64,000 nucleotides of DNA from the NCBI GenBank assembly GCA_021234155.1, contig JAJEKV010000093.1, positions 3,098,398-3,162,397 on the forward strand, written 5' to 3'. A program made the position numbers and the translations under genes. The notes beneath the pieces are model-generated. The model was not told the DNA's origin, searched no databases, and was given only the letters and a program-made list of their open reading frames with translations. The stretch comes from Isoetes taiwanensis. Its lineage: Eukaryota > Streptophyta > Lycopodiopsida > Isoetales > Isoetaceae. The number at the start of each line of letters is the position of its first letter. Positions within the stretch are counted from its first letter, which is position 1. Positions 50,003-60,463 of this stretch are shown here, in pieces.

Positions 50003-50120
50003 CCCAAATTAGTATGTTCTAGAGAAAAAAAATAAGGTGCCGCGCACGGAGGGTTGCCCTCTTTGTCTCGAGGGTGAAGTGGCTTAAATCATACTTTAAG
50101 GTCATGTTTTTACAATCAAT

Positions 50121-50143
50121 CCATGACATTAACCTTTAGATCA
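50121..50143 (+). repeat. 23-bp direct repeat, upstream copy (partner at 57,105-57,127)
   Basis: These 23 bases, beginning CCATGACATTAACC, are repeated exactly right after the poly(A) tail of the 6.1-kb LINE. The first ten (plus preceding As) also occur at 50,980-50,989. This fits a nested insertion history rather than chance. Confidence 0.75.
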
Positions 50144-50979
50144 TGGGCCACGTGCTATGCGTCCAAAATTTGCAGAGCCATATGCCATGCCTCCAAAATC
50201 GCCACTACGATAAAAGGAATGGGACGAGAATTTGGGTCAAGCAAGTTTGCCCACATCCTTAGGATTTTTTTCCTGTAAAATTTGACGTTGGCCTCTCCCC
50301 CGATAAACACAAGGATGATGCCGCCCTGTCTGCGAACAAGCAGAGCCTAAGCACAGACACTCAGGCCGATCGAAAACCCTGCAGAAAATAAGGCTTAGTT
50401 CACAAGCAAAGAACAGGGTTGTTGCTTGGGCTCGGCTCGAGCTTTGAGGGATTATAATGGGGACCTGGAATGCAATTCTTGCAGACCAATGCATTAGATT
50501 TTGCTCCGGCTACCGGTTACACGGTAAGAAGAGCTTCGCCCACTAACGATGGTGACCGTCAGTTTAAGGACGCTAGCAGGTTTGAAGCAGTTTTCGGAAT
50601 ATACCAGGTACGTATCAGCATATCCTTAGAATATGCTAAGAACCCACCTGAGCGAGGGTTTGCCTCCCTAGAGACAACCCAAAAACTCAATAATAACTAT
50701 TTTTGTAAATTACACAAAAACATTGCACTAGCATACATAAAAACTTTCGTACACACAACACCCTAATATAGCATGTATTTATCAAGCCTCATTACTCATT
50801 GACAATAGTCTTTTATGGCAACGAACATCATATCTATAATGAACAATTGTTTTTACATCATAACAAACAATTAAGATTCTTACTCACATTAGGATTCAGT
50901 CACATATAAATGACAATTGCACGGCAATAGTCTGCCACAGAGTTGAATTTGAACAAACACTCTCTTCCTTGGGCAAAAA
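50144..50979 (+). mobile_element. Possible older insertion (~836 bp) of unknown type
   Basis: The segment lies between the 23-bp repeat at 50,121-50,143 and the CCATGACATT that starts at 50,980, and ends in a short A run (50,975-50,979). If the larger LINE is removed, the sequence after 50,979 would restore the same 23 bases, so the segment would be flanked by a perfect 23-bp target duplication. It contains the dispersed repeat at 50,578-50,690 but no coding motif. It could be a short retroposon or a truncated element. Confidence 0.45.
50578..50690 (+). repeat. Dispersed repeat, copy 2 (partner at 29,250-29,345)
   Basis: Same orientation as the first copy, with a shared GCAGTTTTCGG start and GAGGGTTTGCC...TAGAG.CAACCCAAAAA end. 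Here it is a few bases longer in the middle. It sits within the possible older insertion at 50,144-50,979. Confidence 0.6.
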
Positions 50980-51008
50980 CCATGACATTTCAATAGGAAT
51001 TGCACTGA

Positions 51009-52594
51009 CTGTGCATTGCCAAGTTTGATCCAAACGATTTGAAACAACTATTTCACCCGGCTTCATGCTCTGTTCAAGGTCTCAGCCCGGTATACTGGCA
51101 TGAAGATATTTTTAAGGAGTTATTTGCTGGGAGTGGGGAGTACATTGGCTGGGAATCCATCCCGGAAAGAGCACCCAGAATCTGGGTGCAATTGGATATC
51201 TTAAAAGATATTCCGAGAGAGGTCAGATATCATGACTATTTCGGGGAGAGTAAAACTCTGAAATTGACATGGAATGGACTCCCCATTCCATGCTCTATTT
51301 GTGGTCTAAGGCTACATGGAGGGGGTGTCTGTCGAGGAACTAGGGTACCTAAAGAAAACAAGCAGGAGAAACAACTACCTGATTTGGGAAAACAAGTTCA
51401 AATCATCCCCACAAAGACTGTCGAAGGATGGACCCCAGTGAAGTCAAAAAAGAAAAATAAAAATGGGAGTGCTTATAAAAAGGCAAGGAAGTTGAAGGCC
51501 AAGGAGAGGAAACAGATGGAAACCCAAAAGAGTAAGGAGGCTGTCAAGCTCAGATCAGAATGGAGGGAAAAACAAAAACATGACAAAATGGTGGAAAAAG
51601 TCAAAGTCTTGGTCAGCTCGATTGAAAATCAAAAGGATTCCAGGAAGGGGAAGGACCAGGTCCAGCCTGACTGTATGGTCATAACTCCAGCTCACTTATT
51701 AAGAAGTAACAAACTTGTCATAAGTGAGACAGACATTCCTCCTATCAATACTTACCCTGAATCTTCTGATTCTGATGTCTCAGCAGGGGGGACAAGGCTA
51801 TTTAAGGGAGAACCCTCATTCATTGGGGATGACCTTAAGACCCCTGCCAAGAAGATTGACTTTGCATCTCCAAAACTTAATGAGTGTACCCAGCAGGATA
51901 CCAGTCAAGAGATGCATGATATTCTTTTACAGTTAATGGAAAAGCAAGAAGAAATGGACAAGGAAGACAAAGTGGAGTACCTGAGACTCATGCTGCAATG
52001 GCAACCCAAGAGGAAATCCAGTATAAATTTTTTACTACATCTCCCATGAACTATGAAGGGGAAGCTGGGGATTCTGAGGGAGGAACTGAAGAATTAAAAT
52101 TCGGCTCAGAAATTGAGAGCTTAACCAATGATCTTGTAAGTCCAAATGGCCAAGATATGGTTAATAACTCTCAACCAAACTTCATGCAACCAGCAGGCCT
52201 GGTAACTGCCTTGAGCAGTAGACCAATAAGTCCTCTGGCCCAATTCTTCACTCCAGCCAAAGGGGAATCTGTGAGAAGATCATCTCATGATAGTCCACAA
52301 GAATGCCAACAAAGAGAGGATGATGGCCTGGTAGTTGGGCCTCCCAACAGGCCAATAAGCCCATTATCACCAAATTCGAATGAAGGGAACATTCAGGAGA
52401 ATGAGACAGAGGATGACAATTTCTATACACCACACCAGAGGAAAGCTCAGATAATTTTGGCTGCTGAAAACCCCACGGGCCGGGGGAGACATGCAAAACT
52501 CAACATACAAATCATGGCCCGCGGCAGGTTGACAATTTGGAACAGTCAACACCGACCAATAAGCCCGAGGTACCACACATGGATACCAACATAG
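51009..52594 (+). pseudogene. LINE ORF1: Gag-like nucleic-acid-binding protein with CCHC knuckle
   Basis: The frame is open from 51,009, after a stop at 51,006, with no ATG before the conserved part; the first in-frame TTG is at 51,039. A segment resembling the end of a DUF4283-type domain (RIWVQLDI...REVRYHDYFG) is followed by a zinc knuckle, CSICGLRLHGGGVC, of the form C-x2-C-x4-H-x4-C, at about residues 85-98. A highly basic Lys/Glu-rich region follows, then an acidic Ser/Pro-rich tail with repeats of RPISPL. A single frame change near 51,998-52,030 joins the two open parts (51,009-52,049 and 51,998-52,594). In plant L1 elements this protein binds the element RNA. The shortened N-terminus agrees with 5' truncation. 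Confidence 0.82.
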
Positions 52595-52737
52595 CAGCCA
52601 ACTCACCCGGGATGAAGGAATAGGTGAAAAATTCTACACCCCCGTCCAAGGAAAAAAGGTATCAGGAAGGTGCAATTCACTGAGAATAGCCCTGCTCTTA
52701 ACCTAAGGAGTCAAGGAAGGAAGAAGACCGAGGTACA

Positions 52738-55700
52738 ATGAAGATAGCCACATGGAATATGAGGGGAATCAAAGGCCTTCTCAAGAGGAAAAGAGCCTTA
52801 ATAGCTTTGAAAAGAAATGAAAGCGCACATTATTCTACTCCAAGAGCAATGTACTACACCGCTTTTGAGTCAAGAAACCTTGGACAAAGGGATTATGCCA
52901 AATGGAGACTCGGTCCGTCCATAGCGAGATGGGACCAAAGGGGAATCTGCATGGTTTGGCAGGATATGCCCGTTTGGAGAAATATTGTCACCCGGGGGCG
53001 TGGGATCAGAAAGTGATTGCGAAAGGGAAAGACACCATTGGTATTATTAATATATATGCCTCCACAGACTCTGATGAGAGGGAAGAACAATGGCTCCAAA
53101 TTAACAATTGGATCCAGGGTCACCAAGTCAAGAACTGGCTGCTGGCAGGAGATTTTAATAATACACCTACTTGGGAACAGAAACTTGGAAAACAGTTAAA
53201 TATGTCCAAAGGTGAGAGGAAGGCATGGGATCTTTTGATGACAAACTTTGTATACCTTCCTCCATCCTCAACAAGCAAATACTCATGGTCAAACAAAAGG
53301 AAAGGAGATCAAAGGACATATTGTCTATTGGACAGGTTTTATATATGGAACTCAGAGTTGGAGAATTGGGATAACCTAATTACATCATGTGACATTGGAA
53401 ACTCAATCTCAGACCATTTTCCTCAGTTCTTAAGTGACATGGCACCATCAAAGAAGGGAGGGGACAACATCCCATTTAAATTTAACACTGGACTGCTGCA
53501 TAATAAAGGATTTTGTGAGGCCTTCTCTGAGTTCTACAGGCAGTTACCGAAAATTCCTTTATCTGGTTCCATGAATCTGTTTGTCAATAGGATTAAACAG
53601 ATCAAAGGTTGGATTAAGGCATGGGGAAAAGATTGGAATTTGAAAAAAAGGAAAGAAAAACAAGAGGTATATGAAGCTATGAGAGAAGTTAGAAAAAGTC
53701 TTTTTCAAGATAAGGACAATATAGCCTGGCAAGAAAAGGAGTTTGAGTTGGAATCAAAAGTCAAATGTATTGAGGAGGCTGAGGCAAGAAGTCTTGCAAT
53801 TAGAAGTAAATGTAAATATATTAATGAGATGGATGATGCAGGGTCTGCCTTCTTTTTCAGAGTGGCTAAGAATAGGATTCTGAACAATGGAATTATTCAA
53901 GCTAAAAGGGATGATGGCGGTATTCTCCATAGCCAACTTGATATCCAGAATTTCTTTCTCAATGAGTACAAAAATTTGTTTAACAGCTACAGCGCATAGA
54001 TGAGAAAGAAATAGATGAGTTCTTTGCAGAAATTCCAAAAGGACCACAAATTAAGGAGGAAGACATGCTCATAGCTCCTGAGGAAAAAGAGATTAAGGAG
54101 ACTCTCCAGTCAATGACACATGGAAAGAGTCCAGGCCCGGATGGATTACAGCCAGAGTTCTACATGGAATTTTGGGATTTGATAAAGGAAGATTTTATTC
54201 TATTTATACAGGGAGCATGGAGAGCCAAGTACCTACACCCGGCAATAAATGCAGGTCATATTACTCTAATCCCAAAAGTAGAAAACCCTGCTAATTTTGG
54301 TGATTGGAGACCAATTTCTCTTACCAACACAACATACAAGTTGCTGGCAAAAATCTTGGCTAATGTGGGTTAAAGACTAGCCTAATGAAAGTTATCAATC
54401 CCCGCCACCGCTTTCTTGCCTCGTGAGGAATATTCTTGATAATTACATTGGCGATCCCGGTCTTCACCGGAACAAGCTGTCCCGGTCGTAATTGCATGCT
54501 TCTCAAGCTAGACTTCAAGCGAGCATATGACACAATTAGTTGGCAATTCCTAGAAAAGGCAATGGATCACTTGGGGTTATCTGCAAATGTATACCAGAAA
54601 GTGCTTGGATTTAATGCCATGGCCTCATCTGCAATTATTATAAATGGCAATCCTACTGAACAATTCCCATGTAGAAGAGGTGTGAGACAGGGATGCCCCC
54701 TAGCTCCATACCTTTTTCTAATTGTAGCAGAGGTGGTCACCAAATTGGTAATCCATATGCAGAACAAAGGGGATATAAATTGTTCAAGAACTCCCTCGGG
54801 TGATCAAGGTACCTTCTCCCTAATGCAATATGCTGATGACACCTTTGTTTTTCTTAAGCAGGGGGACAATAGCCTTCCAAACTTTCTCAAGATGATGGAT
54901 AGGTTTGGACACATGTCCGGGTCATGCTAAACAAAAAATAAGTGTGCAATAATACCGACACAGAAGAAACTCAGACTTCGTGGGATAAAGATCTTGAACA
55001 AGTGCTTTGGTACATCAATCCTTGGGATCCCCCTAGCTCTGAATTCTTCCCTCCGAGGTTTATGGGAGCCAATTGTTACTAGAATTAAAAAGAAGCTTGG
55101 TATGTACTCCTCCTCTCTATCTCCTGGGCGGGTAGAATTCAGATTGCTAATGCCGCCATTAGCAAAGACACATGTATATTTTTCATCCGCCATTGTTGGA
55201 GATAAAGCTTCCTATAACAAGATTGAGGCAGCAATTAGACAGTTTATTTGGCAAGGAATTCACAAGGTTGCTTGGGGAGACCTTATCAAACCTAGGAAGG
55301 AAGGAGGGCTTGGATGCAAAGATCTATTTACCCAAGCTCAAGCACTTGCTGCCAAAATGATTTGGAGGGCTATCCAAAATTCCTCATCATCTCCAGCCAT
55401 GAAACTGATAAGATACTGGATACAAGAGTCTTACCCTGTTGGCAGTCATACTCTAAGACATGAACTTCCAGATTCAGCATTCTTTCAATTTACTCCATGT
55501 CCAAATACTTCCATTGTGCTAAGGAGAATGTTTGAAGCATGGAATACAGCTGCTTTGTGTTATAGGCCCCCAATCATTGATACAAGATGCAAGGATATCC
55601 ACTTCTTCTGGCATCCTGAGATAATACATAGCAGCAATGACTGCCTGGCTCTTAAACATCCACAAAAGTACATGCAGTGGCATAAAGCAGGGATCAGGAA

Positions 55701-56616
55701 AATTGGAGATCTGAGGAAAGGAGACTCTGCTTGGAAGGAATGGGATGAGATATCCTTACTCACGAAAGGCTCACAATTAGATAAAGATATCTATGAGCTC
55801 ATCATGGATAAAGTGGGAGGACATGAAGAATTATGTGAAAGTACAAATCAGTGGCATCTAAAGGGCAAGGAAATATACTCTGTAAGGGAGATCTACAAAG
55901 GTCTGGTCAAGCACAAACCATCTAAAGCTACACAACTGTGGAACTGCAGAGAAAAAAGGTTAGCTTCCATATGTGCTAAAGGGTGGAAGAATTATGCAGC
56001 AAACAAAGTTAAGACTTTTGGCTGGCTGATCCTGCATCAGAGTTTGACCACCAATCATAGAAGAGCAAAATTTGACAAAAACATTTCTGAAACATGTCCC
56101 CTAGGATGTGGACAAGTAGAGACCTCTAACCATGTTTTCCTGAGTCCTAAGATCCAGGAATTCTGGAGTTGGATGGCTCAGATAAACAAAGGAGTCCCTG
56201 GAGAATCGAATATGCTGGTATTCCTAAACTCTGGTAACAGGTTACTAAATACTGTTAGAACCTTGTGTTGCTGGGCCATATGGAAACACAGAAATAGGAC
56301 TGCTATAGACAAGAAGAATCCAAATTTGATATGGTTGAAGCAAGTCTTTTTAAGCACACTTATAGACTCAGCCATTGCACACAAAGCAGCAAGAGGACAG
56401 GGTTATGACAACGAATGGCACGCCATTGGCAAATTCCAAGGAACACATGATTTCTTTGTGCTAAATCTAATCAGAATGATGTTGTTTTGCACAAAGTGCA
56501 AATTAGGGTCGAATAGAGTTGGGGCAGCCAGAAAAGACAGATGGGGTGGCGATGACTCGATGATGAGTTCTCCACTCTCTAGGAGTGAGCAAGAAGACAT
56601 GATCATTCAAATTTGA
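52738..56616 (+). pseudogene. LINE ORF2: endonuclease, reverse transcriptase and zinc-finger region, frame-broken
   Basis: It begins MKIATWNMRGIKG, as L1 AP-type endonucleases do. Endonuclease motifs follow: HIILLQEQ in an alternative frame near 52,830, then AGDFNN (about 53,148), LDRF (about 53,330) and SDHFP (about 53,409). The reverse transcriptase has GKSPGPDG, ITLIPK, WRPISL, KLDFKRAYDTISW, RRGVRQGCPLAPY and YADD (54,829-54,840). The last, long open part (54,994-56,616, 540 codons) covers the thumb/post-RT region and a zf-RVT-like segment (KTFGWLILHQSL, CPLGCGQVETSNHVF). Frame changes occur near 52,820, 52,900-53,000, 53,997, 54,370 and 54,935. The length of the intact parts points to a young copy. 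Mobilises element RNA by target-primed reverse transcription; inactive as written unless the breaks are consensus errors. Confidence 0.92.
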
Positions 56617-57072
56617 AACAGAAATGGTCCATGCATCCGCCATCGAAAGGTACTCAAGAGGCCGAGGGGGTGAGACATAACAATTTGAGACAAAAGATTT
56701 TGAATCTATACCATAAGTGGGAACAAAACGTGAGGCACATGTACTAGTTCTCATTGACTTTACCAATTACCAAAGATACAAACTTGATGAGTCAACATTC
56801 TTGGAAGAAGATGTGGGCGATCTCACAATGCAAGATCCGTTGATGCTCAAGAAATTATGGATACCACTACTTTATCCAAAATCTAATATTAGTTTATGAT
56901 GCATTTTGATAATATTAACTATACAGGGCTTTAGTTTCCCTGAATTTTCTACTTACATACTTCATTATATAAGAAGTATGGTGCTGATTTATACTATCTG
57001 CATTAAGTATACCTCGGAGGTGTACTATCTGATGTATTTTTAAGATATGAATACTAAGCTTCACCTTGCCTT

Positions 57073-57073
<1 letters not shown>

Positions 57074-57104
<31 letters not shown>
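57074..57104 (+). other. Poly(A) tail of the LINE
   Basis: 31 consecutive A, immediately followed by the target-site duplication. The length suggests a recent insertion, since such tracts shorten with age. Confidence 0.93.
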
Positions 57105-57106
<2 letters not shown>

Positions 57107-57127
57107 ATGACATTAACCTTTAGATCA

Positions 57128-58229
57128 CGGGGTTAAATTAAGATAAATTTTACCAATTGCTTGTTATGCTAAACTAAAAGTTCTTTTTTATGGAGTTCAC
57201 ACCACCTATTGGTCTCCTCGTGGACTATATATTCTATTCTATATTAACTAACAAATGTAATGTACTATTTTACACAAACATAATGCACTATTCTACAAGC
57301 TTGTTGTCAATTATTAACATAACAATATCCGTTAAAATATAACAATATCTGGTAATGGTCATTTTGGGAAGGCAAATGTAAAGCTAAAACTTGATCTACT
57401 AATGCTCATTTTGAAAATCAAGAAGTACAATGTATGCAAACCACAAAGCCGTCCTGGCAATCTAACTATTTTTACAAGCAGTCATCTTCACTAATGGCTC
57501 ATTACCAAAACCTTTTACACACAGCTCTGTAGAACCTAAAATGTTTAAACATCAGGTATGTAGCCAAGTACCATAATTATCACAAGCTCCCAAGCACAAC
57601 AGTTATGATAAGCTACCATTCACTTCTGCCATCATCTTTAGTTCCACATGCATAGTCTACAGTCCACACAACATGAGCTCGTTCATTATTTTTTGTCTGC
57701 TCACAGGCTTCAAACCTAGAACAAATTCATACACAACAAATATGGGCATCAAAATGTTATCATGTTGCAATGCTGTCCACAACCACCTTCTATAAAATCA
57801 GAGAAACAGGGCTTGCATCTCTGATGGTTTGTCAAAGGGAAAATATTATTTCGTCCACTCTATCAATTCTATTCTTGAAGTATACAAAAATGCCATTGTA
57901 TATGTGCTTAGATAGTTTGCCAAAATATATTTCCTCCATCGCATTAGAGAATAGGATAGAATAGAGCGATAAAGTTTGCACAATCTCTGTGTATTCTCGG
58001 AGGGCATTCAGGCATTGGTTGGGCATAATATTTTTGGGTAATATTGTATTCCTGGTCGTCTAATATTAAAATTGAGGTGCTTATTGCCAATTTTAGAGCT
58101 GCTTAAAATCCTGAGTTTTTTAGAGTTGTTTTTGTGTAAATGGTCAAGAGCAAGGATTTGATCCAGCCAGAAGTAGAAACAGAAGTAGAAAGTAGGCTGG
58201 TCTTAAAACGGACTTCCAGGCATGCCGAA
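57128..58229. other. Spacer without a recognisable gene
   Basis: AT-rich sequence. Short overlapping ORFs of about 64 codons on both strands near 57,770-58,026 have no motif. I see no repeat partner within the window. Confidence 0.35.
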
Positions 58230-58549
58230 TCTTCTGTGCCCGTCATTGTTGCCCGCTAGACCCTTTTTTGGGGCGTAGCTACATCTGTGTTTCATCTATG
58301 TTGCACGATTTGTTTCTTTAGCTAGAAGTGGATCCACAATGCGAGTCAGTAAGCATACCATCGAGCAACAGCGCAAGAATCCCATATCTTCTCGGCCGTC
58401 ATTGTTGCCCGCTAGACCCTTTTTTGGGGCGTAGCTACATCTGTGTTTCATCTATGTTGCACGATTTGTTTCTTTAGCTAGAAGTGGATCCACAATGCAG
58501 AGCCGCGTGTGCAAGCATACCACCGGACAACAGGCGCAAGAATCCCATA
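58230..58549 (+). repeat. 157-bp tandem duplication
   Basis: Copy 1 is 58,230-58,386 and copy 2 is 58,387-58,549. From GTCATTGTTGCCCGCTAGAC through GAAGTGGATCCACAATGC they are essentially identical. The last ~50 bases (GCATACCA.C..., ending CGCAAGAATCCCATA) differ by several changes and small insertions. It is non-coding. The nearly perfect 5' part against a diverged 3' part is unusual for a simple duplication. Confidence 0.88.
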
Positions 58550-59340
58550 GCCAGCGCTACCTTTTTCATTTCATGCATGGTTGTGGTGAAGGCATCTCTT
58601 ATTTACGCTTAGATGCAAGCCAAAAGGAACTCAAAGGAGGCAAAACTCCCGGACGGTGAAACCAGGCCATGGCAAAAGATTCGGGACCACCATCGCCTTT
58701 GGGTGTGTCAACTTCTCCCCTCGCGAACAAAATGTAAGGAAGATTGATGTATTCGTGCTCTTCTTCATATAAGCTTGTCAACAAAAATGAAGCCCAAATG
58801 CGTAAGAAAAACAGGAGGCTTCAAATATTTAAACCACGTTGACAAAGAGATCCCTTTCATATGGCCTTTAAAAATGTCAAGGGATATCAAAGAGACATTG
58901 GAGCAAACGACAACAAACCCACAAACAAGTAGTTACCTAATAAAATGCGACAACATACCCTCCAAACTTAATTGCTAGCAAGTGTACCGTGTTCATGCAA
59001 ATATACTTTGCCCAATTCGTTTTGGGTTGGGGAAAGGGTATTCCGCAAAGGTTAGGACTATGATTTCAGTATCGTGTTGTATAAAAAATGGTATAATTTG
59101 CCATGTGGGAGGAGCTTGAATGGTTATTGCTATTTTGGGTGCTTGGCAACTCCCTTTTTTCATGGATGTTTTCCCCGGCTCGACGCCAATTGCGCATAAG
59201 GAAGGCCAACTAAATTTGGAAGGAAAATGTTTCTAATTTGGAACCCACAATGCCTGGGTAAAGCGGACCCGAAGTTCATTCATATCGATTTTGGCATGGA
59301 GACTTGTATAAGACGTAAATTTCTTGTAGTATTACATGTG
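58550..59340. other. Spacer without a recognisable gene
   Basis: Two ORFs of 61 and 67 codons overlap head to head near 58,780 without motifs. I see nothing else that can be supported. Confidence 0.35.
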
Positions 59341-59350
59341 AAGCGTCCCT

Positions 59351-59434
59351 AATGGGCCATTAATTCTTTACTACTATTTCAATGGGCAATGGTTCTAATA
59401 ACCATCGATGGAAAAAATGAGCACCCCTAATTCG
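59351..59434 (+). repeat. Dispersed repeat (partner at 38,111-38,193)
   Basis: Same orientation as the partner, sharing TTAATTCTTTACTACTATTT and the GGTTCTAATAACCATC block, ending GAGCACCCCTAATTC. The flanks differ, so this is a dispersed element rather than part of a larger duplication. Confidence 0.65.
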
Positions 59435-59699
59435 GTGGTGGCTCACCAACGGCGGGCAATAGCCAACGGGTTGCGTGCAATGAGCCGCCGGCTTTGCAAA
59501 CCATTTAGGCTACCGGATTGGTTTCGGGACAAAATCACCGCCAGATATTTTTGTGCCACGTGGCTTTGCCACGGTGGCAAAAGCTTTAATTTTGTGTCGA
59601 CGGCTTTTCTACGTTCTCGCAATTTCGCGTAATGGGAAGTTCGTGAAAATAACGCAGCTTCCGCCTCCGATTCATGGGTTTTAAAGCCCTTGAGAGCTA

Positions 59700-60209
59700 T
59701 GGCTATGGCTATGGCTATGGCGGTGATGTCAACCAACGTAGTCTTGGAAGATGGAAAACTAATCGGGATGCATGTTCGGGGAATAAGCGGATTACTACAC
59801 AAAAATAACGGGCTTGCAAATCCGTAAACCGGGGTCGAAGTTTTTCATGGATTTTGCTTTGTGGATTTGTAAATCTTAATATAGCCATCCACTGCCACTC
59901 CATCCACATGCCATCCGCCACATCGATCCAACTCATCAATCCAAATCATCTCCACCTCATCGATCCATTAATTGGGATCAAACGCAGCCCAAAAGGCGTG
60001 ACGCTTTAGTCCCGTAACCTATATATTCCATCCGCTTCCATCTCGATCATTCAATTCCAGTAGAAGCACAAGATTAAGGGGAGATCAATCAGCAAAGAAT
60101 CGATATGTATTTTCAATTCTATTATGAATATATATGATGATTCCTTCTTCTTCCTCATGTTCTTGTGTTAAGTGCTTTATGTGCTTTGTTGTTCTCGGAT
60201 TTATATTCA
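59700..60209 (+). mobile_element. Presumed 5' LTR of the copia element (start not determined)
   Basis: The end is set by the primer-binding site that follows at 60,215; the last bases before it, TTATATTCA, give a CA terminus. A TATATATTCC stretch at 60,021-60,030 could serve as a TATA-type element. The 3' LTR lies beyond the window, so the left limit cannot be fixed and 59,700 is only a guess. Confidence 0.45.
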
Positions 60210-60214
60210 TGATA

Positions 60215-60228
60215 TGGTATCGAGCTCC
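60215..60228 (+). other. Copia primer-binding site
   Basis: TGGTATCGAGCTCC resembles the TGGTATCAGAGC site complementary to initiator-Met tRNA that starts the internal region of most plant copia elements. One base differs in length within the core, in line with the many indels of this copy. Confidence 0.8.
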
Positions 60229-60463
60229 ATGCTCTTAGATCCCTAACACCTCTAAAGGCCCACAATCGATCATGGCAAAATCTAGACTCCCGGGTAATCT
60301 CTCATATAAACAAGAGAATTGCCCATCGTAGAGAATCTAGAATCAAGAAAGCCATTATGAGAGTAAATCTGAAATTATCACAACGCAAAGCCATAAGAAG
60401 AGCCACTTTATATTCCGTGACTTGACTTTGATTGTCCAGATTAACGCCTTCCAAAAATTAGTC

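Larger units (their letters stand above)
50990..57104 (+). mobile_element. 6.1-kb L1-type LINE with poly(A) tail
   Basis: The 3' end is a run of 31 A at 57,074-57,104. CCATGACATT directly follows (57,105-57,114) and also directly precedes the element (50,980-50,989), giving a target-site duplication of 10 bp, or up to 14 if the As are counted. The element carries ORF1 and ORF2 in the usual order. ORF1 starts within its N-terminal domain without an ATG, so the copy is slightly 5'-truncated. An alternative left limit is 50,144, if the 23-bp repeat is the real duplication. Confidence 0.9.
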
